Shown piece by piece: positions 1-8,554 of a stretch of DNA of 64,000 nt; positions within the stretch are counted from its first letter, which is position 1; each line of letters starts with the position of its first letter. The notes below the pieces were generated by a model, which saw nothing but the letters and a program-made list of their open reading frames with translations, was not told the origin of the DNA and did not search any database. A program made the position numbers and the translations under genes. Source of the stretch: UBA1764 sp045642565 (GTDB taxonomy: Bacteria; Bacillota; Clostridia; Peptostreptococcales; Anaerovoracaceae). The stretch spans positions 1 through 64,000 of the forward strand of contig JAZUJE010000003.1 in the NCBI GenBank assembly GCA_045642565.1, in the 5' to 3' direction.

Positions 1-134
1 TGCGAAGCCCACCACAAGAATAGATTTCCTGCCATTTGGCTAAGATCCGTGAGAGACTATCACGTTGATAGGTCGGAGGTGTAAGTACGGTGACGTATTC
101 AGCTGACCGATACTAATAGATCGAGCACTTGACC
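1..134 (+). rRNA. 23S rRNA, 3' end (partial)
   Basis: The first ~134 bases match the conserved 3' tail of bacterial 23S rRNA, including the stretch CTGACCGATACTAATAGATC and the closing CTTGACC. The rest of the gene lies upstream of the window. The exact 3' end is estimated to within a few bases. It is followed after a short spacer by 5S rRNA, so this is the end of an ordinary rRNA operon. Confidence 0.93.
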
Positions 135-186
135 AATTTCTGGTTTTAAGCATTGTTTAGTTTTGAAGGTACATACTTCATAAAAT

Positions 187-300
187 CCCGTGACAATAGC
201 ATGAAGGTTACACCTGTTCCCATCTCGAACACAGTAGTTAAGCTTCATAACGGCGAAGATACTTGGTGGGAAGCCGCCTGGGAAAATAGCAAGTCGCGGG
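187..300 (+). rRNA. 5S rRNA
   Basis: The region has the conserved 5S core CCATCTCGAACACAGTAGTT and a long terminal helix: CCCGTGAC at 187-194 pairs with GTCGCGGG at 293-300 (one G-U pair). The length of about 114 nt fits 5S rRNA. It lies about 50 bp after the 23S gene and is followed by an intrinsic terminator. Ends may be off by 1-3 bases. Confidence 0.93.
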
Positions 301-310
301 TTTTTTATTG

Positions 311-341
311 CTATCGAGCTTTTATGTCTCGATAGTTTTTT
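311..341 (+). terminator. rRNA operon intrinsic terminator
   Basis: CTATCGAG (311-318) and CTCGATAG (328-335) form a perfect 8-bp stem with a 9-nt loop, followed by six T residues. It sits just downstream of 5S rRNA and ends the rRNA operon. Confidence 0.88.
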
Positions 342-364
342 ATATAGCACGCGAGCATTTTAAC

Positions 365-373
365 TGTTATAAT
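365..373 (+). promoter_or_regulatory. Extended -10 promoter for the tmk operon
   Basis: TGTTATAAT is a perfect extended -10 element (TGnTATAAT). No good -35 box is visible at 16-18 bp. The expected start point (about 380) falls at the ATG of the small ORF at 382, so the transcript would have almost no leader. Confidence 0.6.
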
Positions 374-381
374 TACTATGT

Positions 382-510
382 ATGGATAAAAGTTTTTTTA
401 AAATTGTATTATGGCTACTTATGGGACTTCCTGTATTGTTTGTAGGAATCGTAGTTTTTATTCGTACAATGTCGGATAATAAAAAGGCTGTTAGGCAGAA
501 AAATAAATGA
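382..510 (+). CDS. Small single-pass membrane protein, 42 aa, unknown function
   Basis: A 42-codon ORF begins MDKSFFKIVLWLL and ends in a basic tail (KKAVRQKNK). Residues about 6-28 form one clear hydrophobic membrane segment, and the tail would be cytoplasmic by the positive-inside rule. Its TGA stop overlaps the tmk start in an ATGA arrangement, which favours real translation coupled to tmk. No Shine-Dalgarno lies before the ATG, and an extended -10 box ends 8 bp upstream, so the mRNA may be leaderless. I do not recognise the family. It could instead be an untranslated leader of tmk. Confidence 0.5.
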   Translation: MDKSFFKIVLWLLMGLPVLFVGIVVFIRTMSDNKKAVRQKNK

Positions 511-1130
511 GCAAGGGATATTTTATTACATTTGAAGGAACCGACGGCTCTGGTAAAACAACACAAGTTGACAGGGTGAAAGAGTATCTTATTTCAAAAG
601 GATATGATGTTGTTTTAACGCGAGAACCGGGAGGCACTTCAATTTCGGAAAAAATCAGATCAATAATTCTTGATCCTGAAAATAAAGAAGAATCTAGCGT
701 AACTGAAGCACTTTTATATGCTGCTTCAAGGGCTCAGCATGTTGCTGAAAAAATCAAGCCTGCAATAGAAGAGGGCAAAATCGTTATATGTGACAGATTT
801 ATGGATTCATCTTTAGCCTATCAAGCATACGCAAGAGGTCTTGGGGATGATGTCCTATCGATAAACCTGTTTGCTATACAAGGATGTATGCCAGATTTGA
901 CTCTATTCTTTGACCTCAATCCTAAGCTTGCCCAAGAGAGACAAATTGCAAGAGGAAAATTGGATCGTTTAGAGCAAGAGGGTTTAAATTTCCAACAAAA
1001 GGTTTATGACGGATATCAATCTTTGATCAAAAAATATCCAGATAGAATTAAAGTAATAAAAGCTGACAGAGATCCAGACAGTATAGAAAAAGATGTAAGA
1101 TGCTTAATTCAGAACTTGTTAGATCAATAG
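507..1130 (+). CDS. tmk: Thymidylate kinase (dTMP kinase)
   Basis: The 207-aa length and motif order are typical of bacterial dTMP kinase, which phosphorylates dTMP to dTDP for DNA synthesis in the cytoplasm. The P-loop GTDGSGKT is at residues 11-18, the REPGGT substrate motif at about 39-44 and the DRF motif at about 96-98. The start codon overlaps the stop of the preceding small ORF (ATGA). The 3' end overlaps holB by 31 bp. The tmk-holB-ricT-trmN6 order is the conserved Firmicute arrangement, and the genes probably form one operon. Confidence 0.96.
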   Translation: MSKGYFITFEGTDGSGKTTQVDRVKEYLISKGYDVVLTREPGGTSISEKIRSIILDPENKEESSVTEALLYAASRAQHVAEKIKPAIEEGKIVICDRFMDSSLAYQAYARGLGDDVLSINLFAIQGCMPDLTLFFDLNPKLAQERQIARGKLDRLEQEGLNFQQKVYDGYQSLIKKYPDRIKVIKADRDPDSIEKDVRCLIQNLLDQ

Positions 1131-1756
1131 AATTAGGAACAATATCACATGCATATTTGTTTCTTGATGAGGCTATGGCTTTTGAGTTTGCTAATGCACT
1201 TGGAGTAAGGGCCGTAGACTTTATTGTGCAAGAGCAAATTCTAACTAAAGATATTGAAGACTTGCAAGCACAACTTAAATATAAACCTTATGGTAACAGG
1301 CGAGTTGTATTAATTAGGCATGCAGATAATATGCAAAATGTGGTTCAAAACAAGCTGTTGAAGACATTGGAAGAACCAATCGGAAATACTGTTATAATCC
1401 TTTCTGCTGAAAGACGTGATGCGCTTTTGCCAACAATACTTTCAAGATGTACAGAGATAGCAGCAAAGGATGAAATTCCACAAATAGATGTCGAAGCAAA
1501 ACGTATCGCAAGTGCATTTTATGAATCTGAACCGGTATTTACAAAACGCAAGGCCATTGTTTCTGAAATAGATGACAGAGAAATGGCACTTAAATTTGTA
1601 GATGCATTAGAAAATATATTAAGAGAAGAATTAATTTCAAGCTTAGATAGTGAAAAGCTTGGTAGCAAAATCAAGCTTACCGAAGAAGCAAGGAAAAATA
1701 TAAAATCTAATTTTAGCGTAGCATATGCGCTTAAAACATTAGCCCTAAATTTGTAA
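1100..1756 (+). CDS. holB: DNA polymerase III delta'-like clamp-loader subunit, shortened
   Basis: Position after tmk, the N-terminal SHAYLF motif and the block KLLKTLEEP...LLPTILSRC identify the delta' subunit of the clamp loader. At 218 aa it is about 100 residues shorter than usual. After SHAYLF the sequence passes quickly to the equivalent of the IRELQ...YKPY segment, so the Walker A loop and the four-cysteine zinc knuckle normally found between them are absent. The SRC arginine-finger motif is kept. Delta' is often a non-hydrolysing subunit, so loss of the P-loop may be tolerated. The start at 1100 has no strong ribosome-binding site and lies inside tmk, implying translational coupling. 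Confidence 0.8.
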   Translation: MLNSELVRSIELGTISHAYLFLDEAMAFEFANALGVRAVDFIVQEQILTKDIEDLQAQLKYKPYGNRRVVLIRHADNMQNVVQNKLLKTLEEPIGNTVIILSAERRDALLPTILSRCTEIAAKDEIPQIDVEAKRIASAFYESEPVFTKRKAIVSEIDDREMALKFVDALENILREELISSLDSEKLGSKIKLTEEARKNIKSNFSVAYALKTLALNL

Positions 1757-1766
1757 GGAGAACAAA

Positions 1767-2624
1767 ATGGTAAAAGTTGCATCAGTTCACTTTAAGAACA
1801 ATGGGAAAAGCTATTATTTTGATCCCGGAGATATTGAATTAAAAAATGGTGATGATGTTATTGTAGAAACTGCACGTGGGCAGGAATTCGGAACTCTTGT
1901 TGCTGATATAACAGAGGTAAGTGAAACAGAAATTGTTCCACCATTAAAACCTGTTGTTAGAGTTGCAACAGAAGAAGATATAAAAAAGCACGAAGAAAAT
2001 CAGGCAAAGCGAGAACATGCATTAGCTGTATGTCAGGAAAAAGTAGATAAGCATGGTCTTGATATGAAGCTTGTTGATGTGGAATATACATTTGACAATT
2101 CCAGGTTGATTTTCTATTTTACCGCAGATGGAAGAGTAGATTTTAGAGAATTAGTAAAAGATCTGGCCTCGGTATTTAAAACACGTATTGAACTTCGTCA
2201 AATCGGTGTGCGCGATGAAATGAAACTTATGGGTGGCATTGGCAATTGCGGGCGTGAGCTTTGTTGCAAATCATGGATGGGAGACTTTACTCCGGTGTCA
2301 ATAAAAATGGCCAAGACTCAAAATCTTTCATTGAATCCAATCAAAATTTCCGGAACCTGCGGAAGATTGATGTGCTGCCTCCAATTTGAAAATGAAGTTT
2401 ATTCGGAATTAAGACAGGGCATGCCTGATATTGGAGAAAAAATTATTACTCCTGATGGAGAGGCTTTAGTTTGTGATGTTAATATTTTAGAAAACAAAAT
2501 AAAAACAAGACTTGTTATTGAAGATAAAACTGACGAGTCTCCTGAAAAACTGAGCCCTGAATATTCAACTTATAGTAAAGAAGTAATTATACGCAAAGAA
2601 AAGAAAAAGAACAATGCGGATTGA
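1767..2624 (+). CDS. ricT: PSP1-domain protein RicT (YaaT)
   Basis: The protein is 285 aa with a PSP1 domain and the cysteine signatures CGRELCC (about residues 159-165) and CGRLMCC (about 196-202) characteristic of RicT/YaaT. In Bacillus subtilis RicT works in the RicA-RicF-RicT complex, which binds Fe-S clusters and assists RNase Y in mRNA maturation. RicA and RicF are not encoded here. The start has a good Shine-Dalgarno (AAGGAGA) 5 bp upstream. The lysine-rich tail overlaps trmN6 by 11 bp. Confidence 0.9.
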   Translation: MVKVASVHFKNNGKSYYFDPGDIELKNGDDVIVETARGQEFGTLVADITEVSETEIVPPLKPVVRVATEEDIKKHEENQAKREHALAVCQEKVDKHGLDMKLVDVEYTFDNSRLIFYFTADGRVDFRELVKDLASVFKTRIELRQIGVRDEMKLMGGIGNCGRELCCKSWMGDFTPVSIKMAKTQNLSLNPIKISGTCGRLMCCLQFENEVYSELRQGMPDIGEKIITPDGEALVCDVNILENKIKTRLVIEDKTDESPEKLSPEYSTYSKEVIIRKEKKKNNAD

Positions 2625-3297
2625 TGAAATCGGATTTGGCGATTTAAAATTAATACAAGATCCTGATGAGTTTTGCTACGGGACAGATGCTGTGCTTCTG
2701 GCCCGTTTTGCGAATTTGGAAGAAAATTTAGAAATTGTCGATCTTTGTACGGGTAACGGGGCTGTTGCATTAATGCTGCAGTATTTATATCACCCTAAGC
2801 ATATTATCGGTATAGATGTCAATGAACATGAAATAAAGCTGGCAAATCAAACGGCTGAATTAAATCAGCTTTGCGATGTGCTTGAGTTCGCTTGTGATGA
2901 CGTGCTAAATGCTAAAAATCGCTTCAAATTTGAATCTTTTGATGCAGTTACGATAAATCCTCCGTATCAGGAGAAAGGGCGCGGAATTCCAGGTTTTTCG
3001 GCCGCAAGGCATATTGCACGCTTTGAAACTACAGCTAATTTGAGAGATTTTTTTAGTGCTGCCGCTTATTTGCTTAAGCCAAAGGGAAGTTTAACTATGG
3101 TTCACAGACCAAGCAGATTAGTTGATATATTATCGCTTGCCAGAGAAAACAATCTGGAGGCAAAACGGATGTGTTTAGTTGCTCCATATCCGGGCGAAGC
3201 TGCAAATATCGTGCTGCTGCAATTTGTAAAGGACGGTGGACACGAATTAATAATAGAACCGGAATTATATGTAAGAAATAAAAAACCGAATCTTTAA
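2614..3297 (+). CDS. tRNA1(Val) adenine-N6 methyltransferase-like (TrmN6/YabB)
   Basis: This 227-aa class I SAM-dependent methyltransferase has the SAM-binding motif VDLCTGNGAVAL and the N6-adenine catalytic motif NPPY at residues 115-118. The N-terminal FCYGTDAVLLARF motif and the position after ricT match the YabB/TrmN6 family, which modifies A37 of tRNA. The last codons (K-K-P-N-L-stop) are part of the stem and loop of the downstream terminator. The rsmI gene that often follows in Firmicutes is absent. Confidence 0.85.
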   Translation: MRIDEIGFGDLKLIQDPDEFCYGTDAVLLARFANLEENLEIVDLCTGNGAVALMLQYLYHPKHIIGIDVNEHEIKLANQTAELNQLCDVLEFACDDVLNAKNRFKFESFDAVTINPPYQEKGRGIPGFSAARHIARFETTANLRDFFSAAAYLLKPKGSLTMVHRPSRLVDILSLARENNLEAKRMCLVAPYPGEAANIVLLQFVKDGGHELIIEPELYVRNKKPNL

Positions 3298-3309
3298 GAT
3301 TCGGTTTTT
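3281..3309. terminator. Bidirectional terminator overlapping the trmN6 stop codon
   Basis: AAAAACCGAATC (3281-3292) pairs perfectly with GATTCGGTTTTT (3298-3309), with TTTAA as loop. A and T runs flank the G+C core on both sides, so it can stop transcription from trmN6 and from the convergent abrB gene. The trmN6 stop codon TAA lies in the loop. Confidence 0.85.
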
Positions 3310-3318
3310 ATAATTAGA

Positions 3319-3561
3319 TTAGAGTTTTTTAATCTTTGTAAGACATTTCTTGCAAACATTTTTCCCTTCAAATTGTGTAATATCTGTTGCTTCGTTGCAG
3401 AAGATGCAAGCTGGCTGATATTTACGAAGTACTATGTCTTCTCCTTCTACGAAGATTTCGATAGGATCTGTTTCTTTAAGGTCAAATGTTGATCTTAATT
3501 CTTTAGGAATAACGATTCTTCCAAGCTGATCAAGCTTTCTTACGATACCTGTTGCTTTCAT
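3319..3561 (-). CDS. abrB: AbrB/SpoVT-family transition-state regulator
   Basis: The 80-aa protein has an N-terminal swapped-hairpin AbrB domain (MKATGIVRKLDQLGRIVIPKE). A C-terminal pair of CxxC motifs (CIFC near residue 52 and CKKC near 70) could bind zinc. AbrB proteins are DNA-binding regulators of growth-phase genes in Firmicutes. It lies after trmN6 in opposite orientation and shares its terminator. The start is preceded by AAGGAA. Its targets cannot be read from the sequence. Confidence 0.92.
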   Translation of the reverse strand: MKATGIVRKLDQLGRIVIPKELRSTFDLKETDPIEIFVEGEDIVLRKYQPACIFCNEATDITQFEGKNVCKKCLTKIKKL

Positions 3562-3581
3562 TTCTGTTCCTTCCTTACATT

Positions 3582-3917
3582 TTATTTCTTAAAAAGGTTA
3601 ACAATTGCGGCTGAGGCATTTGCAAGATGGGTAATAGCTGAAACAGTATTCTTGTTTCCATCAAACAATCTGCACACATTTTTTAGCGATCTGTTAAGAC
3701 CGTTTGAGGTTTTTTCAAAATCTTTGACAATATTTTGAACCTCGCCCATACTTTCTTTTGCAGCTTTTGTAATATCACAAGCATCATCTGTAATCTTATT
3801 AAGATTCTTCACGGTTGGCATTAATCTCTTCAGCAAAACTATAAGGTATATAGCCAAAATGATAACAACGATTAGAAGAACTGCAATTAAGATGTCTTTA
3901 TATGACATGGTCAGCAT
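3582..3917 (-). CDS. DUF948-like membrane-anchored coiled-coil protein
   Basis: I chose the ATG at 3917, which gives 111 aa, because AAAGGAGG lies 7 bp upstream. A longer reading frame adds nine residues containing that ribosome-binding site. Residues about 6-30 form one membrane helix (ILIAVLLIVVIILAIYLIVLL). The rest is an amphipathic, probably coiled-coil region with regularly spaced hydrophobic residues, as in DUF948 proteins. It is transcribed toward abrB with a 20-bp gap, so the two may be co-transcribed. Function unknown. Confidence 0.75.
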   Translation of the reverse strand: MLTMSYKDILIAVLLIVVIILAIYLIVLLKRLMPTVKNLNKITDDACDITKAAKESMGEVQNIVKDFEKTSNGLNRSLKNVCRLFDGNKNTVSAITHLANASAAIVNLFKK

Positions 3918-4020
3918 TTTGTAGCCTCCTTTTTTTATGAACATTCAATATTATGCTACATTTTCTAAATTTTAGCAAGAGCTTTTAGCTTGATTTTTCA
4001 ACATTTTGAGCTATCTTCTT

Positions 4021-4049
4021 TTGACAAAGCATATATAGTAAAGTATAAT
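4021..4049 (+). promoter_or_regulatory. murA promoter, near consensus
   Basis: TTGACA at 4021-4026 and TATAAT at 4044-4049 are separated by exactly 17 bp, the sigma-70/sigma-A consensus. Transcription would start near 4056, leaving a leader of about 30 nt with GGGAGG before murA. Confidence 0.9.
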
Positions 4050-4086
4050 TTTCATAACACAATATATATGTCTATGGGAGGCAAAT

Positions 4087-5355
4087 TTGGCTAAATTTGT
4101 AATAGAACAATCTGGTCCTTTAAGAGGAGAAGTAACTATTAGTGGCTCAAAAAATGCAGTGTTGCCTATTATGGCTGCATGCATTTTAACTAAAGAGCCT
4201 TGTGAAATAAATGACGTGCCACATTTAAAAGATGTGGAGGTAATGTGTAAGATTTTACGCAGTATGGGTGCAAGTGTTTCCGAAGATTGGGGAACACATA
4301 CACTTATAATTGATACTTCAACACTTAATACTTCATCTGCTCCGGCTGACTTGGTAAAAATGATGAGAGCATCATTCTTTATTATGGGACCGCTTCTTGT
4401 AAGAACGGGGCGTGCAAGCATTGCACTTCCTGGAGGATGCTCAATTGGTAACAGACCAATCGATTTGCATAATAAAGGCTTAAGACAGCTTGGCGCGGTT
4501 ATTAGAATTGAGCAGGGCCGAGTAGATGCCATGATTGAAAAGGCAAAAGGTGCATTAGTTTACTTAGACTTTCCAAGCGTAGGCGCTACTGAAAATATTA
4601 TGATGGCTGCTTCTCTTGCGAAAGGTGTAACAGTTATAGAAAATGCTGCGGAAGAACCTGAGATTGTAGACCTTGCATCATTCTTGAATAAGATGGGTGC
4701 AAAAATAAAAGGAGCCGGAACAGATACAATCAGAATTGAAGGAGTTCCTTCATTGCATGGAACTCACCATTCAGTTATACCTGATAGAATTGAGACAGGT
4801 ACATTTATGGTTGCTGCTGCAATTACACGCGGTGACATACTGATTAAAAATTCTCTTCCTGATCATGTTCGCCCTGTTATCGCAAAATTAATGGAATGCG
4901 GTGTTATTGTAAACGATGAAGTCGATGGACTTAGAGTTCGCGGCGATTTAAAAGATTTGATTAGCACAGATATAAAGACTCTGCCATATCCTGGTTTCCC
5001 GACGGATATGCAAGCTTTATTTATGTCGTTTCTTACCACAGTCGAAGGAGAAAGCACAGTTATAGAAACTGTATTCGAAAATAGATTTATGCATGCTACG
5101 GAACTTTGCAGAATGGGTGCAAACATTGAAGTGAATGGCCGCATGGCAAAAATTCCTGGAGATATTTATACATTAAAGGGCACTCGAGTTGTATCTACTG
5201 ATCTTCGTGCCGGAGCAGCTCTCGTTTTAGCAGGGCTTGTCGCTGAGGGTAAGACGGAAGTGACTGAAATCTATCATGTAGAGCGTGGATATGAAAACTT
5301 TGTAGAAAAATTGCAAGCATTAGGTGCAAAAATCGAACGTAAGGAAGAAGACTGA
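4087..5355 (+). CDS. murA: UDP-N-acetylglucosamine 1-carboxyvinyltransferase
   Basis: The 422-aa MurA enzyme transfers enolpyruvate from PEP to UDP-GlcNAc, the first committed step of peptidoglycan synthesis. It has the SKNAVLP motif (residues 21-27) with the catalytic Lys, and the PGGCSIG loop with the catalytic Cys at 118. Having Cys rather than Asp predicts fosfomycin sensitivity. The start is TTG: GGGAGG lies 6 bp upstream, and the nearby ATG frame stops after six codons. The last base overlaps the next gene (TGATG), so the two are translationally coupled. Confidence 0.95.
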   Translation: MAKFVIEQSGPLRGEVTISGSKNAVLPIMAACILTKEPCEINDVPHLKDVEVMCKILRSMGASVSEDWGTHTLIIDTSTLNTSSAPADLVKMMRASFFIMGPLLVRTGRASIALPGGCSIGNRPIDLHNKGLRQLGAVIRIEQGRVDAMIEKAKGALVYLDFPSVGATENIMMAASLAKGVTVIENAAEEPEIVDLASFLNKMGAKIKGAGTDTIRIEGVPSLHGTHHSVIPDRIETGTFMVAAAITRGDILIKNSLPDHVRPVIAKLMECGVIVNDEVDGLRVRGDLKDLISTDIKTLPYPGFPTDMQALFMSFLTTVEGESTVIETVFENRFMHATELCRMGANIEVNGRMAKIPGDIYTLKGTRVVSTDLRAGAALVLAGLVAEGKTEVTEIYHVERGYENFVEKLQALGAKIERKEED

Positions 5356-6344
5356 TGGGTTTGATTATTTTAGAAATTTTAGCATCATTAATAGTCCTTA
5401 TTGCAATAATTTTACTTGTGCTTAAGGTAAATGGAACATGCCACCGGAAATATGAAGAAGCTGAATCTATTTTAGATTCTTGGATGATTATGCTTGATGA
5501 TGACGTTCCGATAAATAAAATTGCGATTCCGGGCAGCCATGATGCTGCAACGAGTGGGGTTGTTTGGGCAGCCGAAACACAAAATTGTACAATAAAGGAA
5601 CAATTATTACTTGGGACCCGCTACTTTGATTTGAGAGTTCATAAAAAGGGCGATGATTTTGTAGTTTTCCATAGTGTTGTGGATGGTATGAATTTTGTCC
5701 CAGTACTTCAGGATATCAAAGAATTTATTTATCAGCATCCTACCGAATTCTTGATTTTAGATTTTCAGCATTTTAAAGGCGATAGCCAGGATGGAGTCTT
5801 AAAGCTTTTATTAGATTCTTTATATGATGACGGATTGATTTTAGAAAATACTACAGATATGTCTGATGTGGAATTCATAAGGAATCAAAAGCTTGGCGAT
5901 GTCAGAGGAAAATGCATTGTATTTTGGGGCGATAAATCTGCCGCAAAATCAAAATGTCTGTTCTTTAGAAATGATAACGAATGTACTTTTGAAGGAGCAT
6001 GCTTAGATTCGTATTACATAGCAGATTTACATAAATCTGATTTTAACTGTCTGGTAGAAAAAGCTCATCCTGCTTATTTTAACAGGGTAAGAAAAAATGG
6101 AAACAAAAATAAGAATGCTATTTTTGTTTTGCAATGTCAGTTTACAGATAAGTATTTTGTGCGTGGCCCTTGGTCTCGTGAAAAAACATACGAAACTCAA
6201 ATGAATAATTACATCACTTCTTTAGGAAGCCATAAACAGTTTGACGATGTAAATGTAATAATGAGAGATTTTATCAATGCTCAAAAATGTAAAGACATTA
6301 TTAATTTAAATGCCAAAAAGGGCATAATGAGAATTGAATTATAA
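5355..6344 (+). CDS. Membrane-anchored PI-PLC X-domain-like phosphodiesterase
   Basis: An N-terminal membrane helix (residues about 3-24) is followed by a phosphatidylinositol-specific phospholipase C X-domain. The two catalytic histidines are visible as GSHDAAT (His62) and FHSVVDG (His106), with the intervening RYFDLRV motif. Such enzymes cleave glycerophospho-inositol or related phosphodiesters. The expected topology places the domain outside the cell, held at the membrane. It overlaps murA by one base and probably shares its promoter. The natural substrate is unknown. Confidence 0.85.
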   Translation: MGLIILEILASLIVLIAIILLVLKVNGTCHRKYEEAESILDSWMIMLDDDVPINKIAIPGSHDAATSGVVWAAETQNCTIKEQLLLGTRYFDLRVHKKGDDFVVFHSVVDGMNFVPVLQDIKEFIYQHPTEFLILDFQHFKGDSQDGVLKLLLDSLYDDGLILENTTDMSDVEFIRNQKLGDVRGKCIVFWGDKSAAKSKCLFFRNDNECTFEGACLDSYYIADLHKSDFNCLVEKAHPAYFNRVRKNGNKNKNAIFVLQCQFTDKYFVRGPWSREKTYETQMNNYITSLGSHKQFDDVNVIMRDFINAQKCKDIINLNAKKGIMRIEL

Positions 6345-6378
6345 ATTGTAATTATATTTAAAAGTAGAGGAGTCATTT

Positions 6379-7617
6379 ATGGTATTAGAAACAGTAGAGA
6401 ATATTCTCAATATCAATTGCGATATGGTTATGACTACCGCATTCGCATGTGTTTTACTTCTTATAGGTTTTTGGATAAAGAAAAAGGTTCCGTTCCTTAC
6501 AAAGTATTGCATCCCTGCACCTGTTATAGGCGGATTTCTCTTTATGTTTGTTAGCTTTATAGGTAACCGTACAGATTTATTTGCTTTCAACTTTACAACA
6601 ACACTGCAAGATTTCTTTATGCTTGCATTCTTTACAACTGTAGGGCTTGGAGCTTCTGTCCAATTACTTAAGAAAGGCGGAATTCTGCTTGTTGTTTACT
6701 GGCTTTGTGCCGGAGTTGTATCCATAATACAGAACTTTATTTCTGTAGGCATTTCAGCTGTTACCGGTCTTGAGTATCCTTATGGATTACTCGCCGGAGC
6801 AATCTCAATGATTGGTGGACATGGTGCAGCAGCTTCATATGGTAGTACTTTTGTAGAAATGGGTTATCCTGCGGGCGTCGAAGTCGGTGCTGCCGCAGCA
6901 ACCTTTGGTCTTATCTTTGGCGTTCTTGTTGGCGGTCCATTAGCTCGTTTATTAATTGAAAAGAATCATCTTACTCCTGATACAACAGAAAACTTTGATA
7001 CATCTGTAGAAGATGTTAATAAGAAGGGTGGAGACTTTACAGCTCTTGACATTATGAAGAATATTACAGCTATACTTGTTTGCATGGCTGTCGGCTCATT
7101 AGTATCCGGTTGGATTGGAAAACTTATAAATATGAGCTTCCCTAACTATGTAGGAGCAATGTTTATTGCCATGTTGGTTCGCAACTTAAACGAAAAATTT
7201 CATTGGTATAAGTTCAACTTTGGGCTTGTAGATGGCATCGGAGATGTTTCATTGAATATTTATCTTTCAATTGCTCTTATGTCACTTAAGCTTTGGCAGC
7301 TTCTCGACTTACTTGGACCTGTTCTTCTTATTGTTATTGCTCAGGTTGTTATACTTGTACTTCTTACATACTTCGTCATATTCCGCATACTTGGTTCAAA
7401 CTATGATGCTGCAGTTATGTGTGCCGGACTTCTCGGACATGGACTTGGGGCAACCCCATCAGCTATTGTTAATATGACATCGGTAAAGGACAAATATGGC
7501 ATGAGCCGTAAAGCATTTATGATAGTTCCTATTGTAGGAGCTTTCCTTGTAGATATCATTTATCAGCCTCAGACAATTGCATTTATTAAATTCTTTGTTC
7601 AGGGCTTTGTAGATTAA
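6379..7617 (+). CDS. Sodium:glutamate symporter family (GltS)
   Basis: The 412-aa polytopic membrane protein has about 10-12 hydrophobic segments and the GltS signatures KYCIPAPVIGGFL (residues 41-53) and GHGAAASYG, with an inverted repeat of the second motif at GHGLGATPSA. GltS proteins co-transport glutamate with Na+. AGAGGAG precedes the ATG. It is followed after 16 bp by ftcD. This suggests the transporter handles glutamate, the product of the FtcD reaction, or a related acid such as formiminoglutamate. That substrate assignment is inference. Confidence 0.88.
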   Translation: MVLETVENILNINCDMVMTTAFACVLLLIGFWIKKKVPFLTKYCIPAPVIGGFLFMFVSFIGNRTDLFAFNFTTTLQDFFMLAFFTTVGLGASVQLLKKGGILLVVYWLCAGVVSIIQNFISVGISAVTGLEYPYGLLAGAISMIGGHGAAASYGSTFVEMGYPAGVEVGAAAATFGLIFGVLVGGPLARLLIEKNHLTPDTTENFDTSVEDVNKKGGDFTALDIMKNITAILVCMAVGSLVSGWIGKLINMSFPNYVGAMFIAMLVRNLNEKFHWYKFNFGLVDGIGDVSLNIYLSIALMSLKLWQLLDLLGPVLLIVIAQVVILVLLTYFVIFRILGSNYDAAVMCAGLLGHGLGATPSAIVNMTSVKDKYGMSRKAFMIVPIVGAFLVDIIYQPQTIAFIKFFVQGFVD

Positions 7618-7633
7618 CTGGTAGGAGTTTTAA

Positions 7634-8542
7634 ATGGCAAAATTAGTTGAATGTATTCCAAATTTCAGTATATCTAAAGAAAAAAATGAAGCAGGTTTTA
7701 ATGAACTGGTTGCAGTTGCAAAAAGTGAGCCTGGCGTAGTTCTTCTTGATGCTCAGACAGATGGAAACCATAATCGCAGTGTATTTACTATGGTTGGTTC
7801 TCCGGAAGGTATGGAAGAAGTAATGTTAAAGCTTGCTAAAAAAGCCGCAGAACTTATTGATATGAGACAACATAAAGGCGAACATTCAAGGATGGGCGCA
7901 ACAGATGTTGTTCCGTTTGTTCCAACACAGGGAATAACTGTAGAGGAATGCATAGAACTTTCAAAACGTGTAGCAAAGCGTTTTTGGGAAGAATTAAAAA
8001 TCCCTACATTCCTTTATGAAGATTCAGCTACATGCCCTGAAAGAAAAAATCTTGCAACTTGCCGCGAAGGACAATTCGAGGGGATGCCTGAAAAACTACT
8101 TCGTCCGGAATGGGCACCTGATTTTGGTGAAAGAAAGATTCACCCAACCGCAGGAATAACTGCAGTCGGGGCACGTCCTCCTCTTATTGCATTCAATGTA
8201 AATCTTGCTACAAGTGATGTAAGCATTGCTAAAAAGATTGCAAAGATTATTCGCGCTAAAGACGGTGGTTTTAAATGCTGCAAATCTATGGGCTTTATGC
8301 TCGAGGATAGAGGAATTGCGCAAGTTTCAATGAATCTTGTAAATTACGAGCAAACTTCAATCTATATTGTTTATGAAGCTATCAAGACATTAGCTGAGCG
8401 TTATGGCACATATGTTGTTGGCTGTGAACTTGTTGGGCTTTGTCCGGCAAAAGCACTGCTTGATTGTGCCGAATTTTACCTTAAGCTTGAAAACTTTGAT
8501 GCATTTAACCAGTGCATGGAATATCATCTTATTGCTGAATAA
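7634..8542 (+). CDS. ftcD: Glutamate formimidoyltransferase
   Basis: The protein is 302 aa, the size of stand-alone formiminotransferase. It has the family start LVECIPNFS, the block HKGEHSRMGATDVVPF with catalytic-site histidines, and GRARPPL-like AVGARPPLIAFNVNL. It moves the formimino group from formiminoglutamate, a histidine-degradation product, to tetrahydrofolate. In mammals it is fused to the cyclodeaminase, which here is the next gene. AGGAG lies before the ATG. The upstream histidine-degradation genes (hutH, hutU, hutI) are not in the window. Confidence 0.95.
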   Translation: MAKLVECIPNFSISKEKNEAGFNELVAVAKSEPGVVLLDAQTDGNHNRSVFTMVGSPEGMEEVMLKLAKKAAELIDMRQHKGEHSRMGATDVVPFVPTQGITVEECIELSKRVAKRFWEELKIPTFLYEDSATCPERKNLATCREGQFEGMPEKLLRPEWAPDFGERKIHPTAGITAVGARPPLIAFNVNLATSDVSIAKKIAKIIRAKDGGFKCCKSMGFMLEDRGIAQVSMNLVNYEQTSIYIVYEAIKTLAERYGTYVVGCELVGLCPAKALLDCAEFYLKLENFDAFNQCMEYHLIAE

Positions 8543-8554
8543 TATTGCGGATAG

